The translations under genes and the position numbers were made by a program. Shown here piece by piece: positions 6,727-10,364 of a DNA stretch of 10,364 nucleotides. The stretch's first letter is position 1. Each line of letters opens with the position of its first letter. Source of the DNA: an uncultured Campylobacter sp. (GTDB taxonomy: Bacteria > Campylobacterota > Campylobacteria > Campylobacterales > Campylobacteraceae); contig NZ_CALIJF010000278.1 in assembly GCF_938018035.1 (NCBI RefSeq), positions 1 to 10,364 on the forward strand, given 5' to 3'. The notes beneath the pieces were generated by a model that ran no database searches, was not told the DNA's origin, and saw nothing but the letters and a program-made list of their open reading frames with translations.

Positions 6727-7794
6727 TCACAACTTATTTACTAAATTTATAATTTTATGTGCCGATTCCTCCCAGCTGAATCGCTTAATATTTTCAAAAC
6801 CTTTAGCGCGAAGCTCGTTTTGTAAATTCTTATTATCTAAAATCAATTCTATCTTTGTTTCTATGTCATAAATATTTGTTGGATCAAAATACAAAGCACC
6901 ACTACCGCAAATCTCCGGCAAACTCGTAGTTCCTGAACACAATACCGGGCAACCACATGCCTGGGCTTCAATCGGTGGAATTCCAAAGCTTTCATATAAT
7001 GATGGAAAAACAAAAGCGGTCGCATTCTGATAATAAGCCATTAAGATATTTTCATCATTAATTTGTCCAACAAATCTTACGTATTCGTTACTAGCTATAT
7101 CGCTTGAACGAAATATTTTTTGATCACAGCCGCCCACTATGTATAATAAAATTTTTTTGTTTTTACTATTAATGTTATTTATAGCTTCAATCAAATTTAC
7201 TATATTTTTACTCTTAGAGACTGATCCAACATATAAAATATATTCTTCAATATTGCCATTAAAAATATTACTTACAATGTTATTTTTACTTCGAACAATA
7301 TAACTATTATATACAACATCTATATTGCGATGTAAATTATATATATTTTTATAGTATGATAATATTTCCTGTTTCGTATAATTACTTACCGTAAAAATGA
7401 ATTTACTATTTTTTATTATCAACGGAATTAGAAATTTATACATATTATGAAATAAAAAAGAATTCCATTCCTTATTTAAAAAAGACAAACTATGTATAAC
7501 CGTAACTTTATTTTTATAGAATACTGGCGCCATATTGGCTAAATTTAATAACAATGGGTTCTGTCTTTTTACCAAAAACCTTGGTAATTCCAATTGCTCC
7601 CATAGATATCCTTGTAAATTTCCAATACAAATTACATCTAGCTCTTTTGCTACATCTATGTGAATGATATTTTTTGGAGCAACGAATCTAATATTATCTT
7701 TCAATATCCTTTTAAGCCACAATGAAATTTCAATTGCGAATCTTTGAACTCCAGTGATATTTTGAGTTAAAAACCTAGCATTGACAAACAGCAT
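6727..7794 (-). CDS. GT4 glycosyltransferase, MtfB-like
   Basis: This 355-residue GT-B fold transferase fits the MtfB-like subgroup of GT4, which includes mannosyltransferases of O-antigen synthesis. Recognisable stretches are ARFLTQNITGVQRFAIEI (6-23), YLWEQLELPRF (63-73), VTVIHSLSFLNKEW (97-110), FTVSNYTKQEI (134-144), YILYVGSVSKSKNI (185-198), IVGG (219-222), FVGQINDENI (241-250) and FVFPSLYESFGIPPIEAQACGCPV (261-284, E-x7-E at E268 and E276), then SLPEICGSGALYFDP (291-305). The HD of the usual IHDLSFL segment is HS here (H101-S102), a small departure. The start is ATG 7794 with a modest AGGT site 8 bases upstream. It follows the TuaH/GumK-like gene by 23 bases. It is strongly AT-rich (14 G/C in 60 bases at 7201-7260), unlike manC. 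The likely donor is GDP-mannose from the local manC; this is inference. The stop codon is TGA. Confidence 0.9.
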   Translation of the reverse strand: MLFVNARFLTQNITGVQRFAIEISLWLKRILKDNIRFVAPKNIIHIDVAKELDVICIGNLQGYLWEQLELPRFLVKRQNPLLLNLANMAPVFYKNKVTVIHSLSFLNKEWNSFLFHNMYKFLIPLIIKNSKFIFTVSNYTKQEILSYYKNIYNLHRNIDVVYNSYIVRSKNNIVSNIFNGNIEEYILYVGSVSKSKNIVNLIEAINNINSKNKKILLYIVGGCDQKIFRSSDIASNEYVRFVGQINDENILMAYYQNATAFVFPSLYESFGIPPIEAQACGCPVLCSGTTSLPEICGSGALYFDPTNIYDIETKIELILDNKNLQNELRAKGFENIKRFSWEESAHKIINLVNKL

Positions 7795-7817
7795 ATCTTA
7801 TACCTATAATATAATAT

Positions 7818-8960
7818 TTAATCCACATATATACCGATTCCCTTCAAAAAAAATTTTAAGATACAGAACCAAGAAAGTTTCTGCAAATCATATTCTTTAC
7901 CATGGCTATATTTTATTGCATTGCAAAACTCGTCTTTTGTATTAACCAAATAAATTATATCACTCATATCTTTAATCTGCTCCCACTCCACGCTAACAAC
8001 CTTTAATCCGCAAGCTAGATACTCATACATTTTTAAAGGATTTATACTATTTACGAGATCGGGATAATCTTTAACATTAAAAGGAATAATACCCACCTGC
8101 GAATTATATAAAAACGCAGGAATTTTAGCGTATGGAATAGAACCCAAGATATGGATATTTTTTAGCTTTTTGAGTAAAGATAGATCTTTTTGCTCCGGAC
8201 CTATTATAATAAAACTATAATTTGGCAAATTTTTAGCACAGTAATATACCAAATCCACATCAAACCAATCATGTATTGCGCCTACGTAAATTACCCTAGG
8301 CTCAGGAATATCTTCAAGCTCCTGCGGCAAAGACCTGTCTGCCGCTTTAAAAAAATCAAGATCAATACCATTTGGCACATATTTCATTTTAGATTTATCT
8401 TTTATTTGATCATATTTTTCCTTTAAATTTTTCGCCGTATAAATGACTGCATCTACCTTATTTGCGATATTTATCTCGGCATTAAACTGCGCGTCCGAAA
8501 CCGCATTAAAGCCTTTTGAATAATCAGCTATCCTTAAAATAGATTTTTTATAAGTTACAGAATCTAGCAAAAAGCCGAACAACGGGCTATCGAACCACAA
8601 TATATCAACCTCGCCAAAACTCCGCTCCTTTATAAAATTTAGCAAATTCGGGCACGTAAAATTCTGCCAATTATTTAAAACGAAATTTGATGATAAAAAC
8701 GGCTTGTTTTGAGGAGTAAAAAGGGAGCGCGGAACATAATAAAAAATGTCCCCCGTGCTTTCGCCGCCTTTTTTATAAATTCTTTCCCGCTCTTTTAATT
8801 CGTTGCTATTTGCAAAAATTTTATGTATCGGCGAGATGGGATTTGAGATAAAAAGCACCTCATACCCTAGCTTTTCAAACGCCCTGGCATAGTGATGACT
8901 ACCGACCTGAAACGGCGAAGTATAGTAATTTGCAACGGCCATTAAAATTTTTTTAGACAT
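7818..8960 (-). CDS. Glycosyltransferase of the TuaH/GumK-like GT-B group
   Basis: This 380-residue cytoplasmic glycosyltransferase resembles the TuaH/GumK-like group. Features are ANYYTSPFQVGSHHYARAF (10-28), the nucleotide-sugar glycosyltransferase start with SHHYAR; DILWFDSPLFGFLL (119-132); RIADYSKGF (143-151); a VPNGIDLDFF segment (195-204) at the domain boundary; VIYVGAIHDWFDVDLV (223-238); FIIIGP (250-255); and SINPLKMYEYLACGLKVVS (305-323), which binds donor phosphate in this group and replaces the classical E-x7-E region. Donor specificity cannot be told; relatives use UDP-glucuronate or other nucleotide sugars. The start ATG 8960 lies inside the end of the upstream fusion gene (8-base overlap, ATGTCTAA) behind AAGGA. 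The C-terminus is short, and the final 12 or so codons follow an eight-T run, so the end could be shifted relative to relatives. Confidence 0.82.
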   Translation of the reverse strand: MSKKILMAVANYYTSPFQVGSHHYARAFEKLGYEVLFISNPISPIHKIFANSNELKERERIYKKGGESTGDIFYYVPRSLFTPQNKPFLSSNFVLNNWQNFTCPNLLNFIKERSFGEVDILWFDSPLFGFLLDSVTYKKSILRIADYSKGFNAVSDAQFNAEINIANKVDAVIYTAKNLKEKYDQIKDKSKMKYVPNGIDLDFFKAADRSLPQELEDIPEPRVIYVGAIHDWFDVDLVYYCAKNLPNYSFIIIGPEQKDLSLLKKLKNIHILGSIPYAKIPAFLYNSQVGIIPFNVKDYPDLVNSINPLKMYEYLACGLKVVSVEWEQIKDMSDIIYLVNTKDEFCNAIKYSHGKEYDLQKLSWFCILKFFLKGIGIYVD

Positions 8961-10364
8961 TTTTTATATCCTTAAACGTTAAAAAGATATGTTTTTTAGA
9001 TATCTTCTCAATGCATTTAAAAGATTCATTTGATAAGAATTTCGGATGCGAAACAACAATAATATCTTTTGACTTATGGTTTTGAATTATGCATTCAAAC
9101 AGAAACCTTGATATATTTTCTAAAGAAATAGCCCTATTGCTTGATTTAATTTTATTTATAAACGAAGGTTTTTCTATTTCTATGCCACTACCGTCGCCAA
9201 ATTCTTTTGAATCCATAAGTCTTAAAAGTGCTTTATTTATAATCTTAAAGAATATTCCTATATTTGAAGTACTTATTGGAATCTCAATAAATTTTCCATT
9301 TTTATCTTCTTTGGTAACATCATTATCAAATCTATAAAAGCATTTTTTAGGAATATTTTTAAAATCGAAATAATGTATATTATTATTTGATTTTAGATCT
9401 GGTACTACAGACGAATCAAAAAATATCTCATTTTCTTCTAAATATTTTTTTATATCTTGAAATGGCTGAACGCACCATCCACCAGCCCTATAAGAATGTA
9501 GTTTATAATTTTTGTCTACTTCCGATATGATATCATAGAGTATTTTTATAGATTTATAAAAAATTTCTTCAATTTCATCTTGCGAATATGAATGTATCCG
9601 ATAATGGTTATATCTATGGAATATCCATTTATTATTTTCTAGTTTAGCATCATACCAATGTGGATGCAAATGAAGCTCAACCCTATGTCCCTCCATTACC
9701 ATTCGTTGAATCTGTCTTTTTATAGCAGCATAATCATCAAAAAGCTTATATTTTAATAACATCTCTATATAAATCACATCAATAAAAAAGGTGGCCGTTA
9801 TCTGATTTTTGTGCAATGTATCCAAAAGTAGATCTGTGGGTTTAATAAGGCTCTTCATTAAAGTACCGCTATTTTTACCAAAAAAAATTTCATAATCAAA
9901 AGTTAAATAAATATTTTTGATTCTCGATTCTTGATCTATAACATCTTTAAAAGCCTTCTTCAATCTAAATAAGGAATATAATATTTTTATAATATTAAAC
10001 ATCTTATACTTGAATGGCTTTATAGGATATTTCCAAAGGTAACCCGTTTTCATATTTCCTCCGAATCTAGCCTTAAATCTCTGTATTGTTGATATTTTAG
10101 AATCTTTTAACGGATGAATTCTGGCTCCGACAAAATCATATTTCTCGACACCTCTTTTTTTCATATCTTTAATTATCTGCCAATGCATTAAATTAAGCGA
10201 TCCGCCATGCGGTTTTTCTATACTTCCACCATACATATAATATGCACAATATTTATCCCAATAAATCATAGCACCGCCCTGAACGATATTGTTATAAATA
10301 GATACATAATATTCTATGTTCTCATTTAAACATTTAAATTCATTCATTGCAGCACTCTTAAAAG
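8953..10364 (-). CDS. FemAB/GNAT-like acyltransferase fused to WalW-type polysaccharide deacetylase (5' partial)
   Basis: The open frame continues past the window edge (FKSAA precedes the first ATG at 10347), so the N-terminus is missing; residues are numbered from that Met. Residues 1-125 match the C-terminal half of FemAB-like proteins: GGAMIYWDKYCAYYMYGGS (24-42), LNLMHWQIIKDMKKRGVEKY (51-70), DFVGA (71-75), then FKARFGGNMKTGYLWKYP (91-108). After a basic helical linker, residues 145-464 form a carbohydrate esterase 4-like domain of the WalW type: YLTFDYEIFFG (147-157) as motif 1, GHRVELHLHPHW (220-231) as motif 2, YRAGGWCVQP (286-295) as motif 3, DSSV (311-314) and VVSHPKF (431-437) as the late histidine motif. 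FemAB-type domains transfer amino acids or acyl groups; WalW-like domains belong to LPS loci and are presumed sugar deacetylases. The gene is first in the visible operon and overlaps the next gene by 8 bases. Joint action, such as swapping N-acyl groups on a surface sugar, is inference. Confidence 0.85.
   Translation of the reverse strand, partial: FKSAAMNEFKCLNENIEYYVSIYNNIVQGGAMIYWDKYCAYYMYGGSIEKPHGGSLNLMHWQIIKDMKKRGVEKYDFVGARIHPLKDSKISTIQRFKARFGGNMKTGYLWKYPIKPFKYKMFNIIKILYSLFRLKKAFKDVIDQESRIKNIYLTFDYEIFFGKNSGTLMKSLIKPTDLLLDTLHKNQITATFFIDVIYIEMLLKYKLFDDYAAIKRQIQRMVMEGHRVELHLHPHWYDAKLENNKWIFHRYNHYRIHSYSQDEIEEIFYKSIKILYDIISEVDKNYKLHSYRAGGWCVQPFQDIKKYLEENEIFFDSSVVPDLKSNNNIHYFDFKNIPKKCFYRFDNDVTKEDKNGKFIEIPISTSNIGIFFKIINKALLRLMDSKEFGDGSGIEIEKPSFINKIKSSNRAISLENISRFLFECIIQNHKSKDIIVVSHPKFLSNESFKCIEKISKKHIFLTFKDIKNV

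Noticed and set aside
7846..7853. A8 run near the end of the TuaH/GumK-like gene as a phase-variation tract
   Set aside because: A/T runs of this length are common in such AT-rich DNA, and slippage would change only about the last 12 residues.
1..10364. CRISPR array, tRNA, rRNA, or insertion-sequence transposase
   Set aside because: No regularly spaced direct repeats, tRNA cloverleaf, rRNA signature or transposase motifs were seen on either strand.

Overview
The window looks like Campylobacterota DNA, most likely a Campylobacter species. The reasons are the many AAATTT/AAAATTTT words, a run of eight G residues of the kind that acts as a contingency tract in this genus, and the mix of RTX-type protein pieces with a surface-glycan cluster. 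The species cannot be fixed from sequence alone. All credible genes lie on the minus strand, so transcription runs from high to low coordinates.

Right part (2638-10364): a glycan-assembly cluster, read in this order. (1) A 5'-truncated gene fusing a FemAB/GNAT-like acyltransferase domain to a WalW-type polysaccharide deacetylase domain. (2) A TuaH/GumK-like glycosyltransferase. (3) An MtfB-like GT4 glycosyltransferase. (4) A gap of about 310 bases that may hold a gene remnant. (5) A WbaZ-like GT4 glycosyltransferase. (6) manC, a bifunctional GDP-mannose pyrophosphorylase / mannose-6-phosphate isomerase. (7) A WbaP-family polyprenyl-phosphate hexose-1-phosphate transferase. Two gene pairs overlap by 8 bases and one is separated by a single base, which fits an operon. 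Together the genes would start a glycan on a lipid carrier (WbaP), supply GDP-mannose (ManC), extend the chain with mannose or related sugars (the three transferases), and modify it by acylation or deacetylation (the fusion protein). The product could be O-antigen, capsule or another surface polysaccharide. manC and wbaP are visibly richer in G+C than the transferase genes, so the cluster looks mosaic.

Left part (1-2637): a decayed accessory region. It holds the N-terminal piece of an RTX-type protein broken by two nonsense codons and a frameshift (41-768), an intact four-helix membrane protein of unknown function 18 bases upstream of it (787-1560), a short dispersed-palindrome-like sequence (1589-1630), and a separate internal fragment of an RTX/EF-hand calcium-binding protein carrying a G8 tract (1639-2184). 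A 453-base stretch (2185-2637) has no intact gene but contains faint coding-like traces. The arrangement resembles remains of a secreted RTX toxin locus with a possible membrane immunity protein; that reading is inference.
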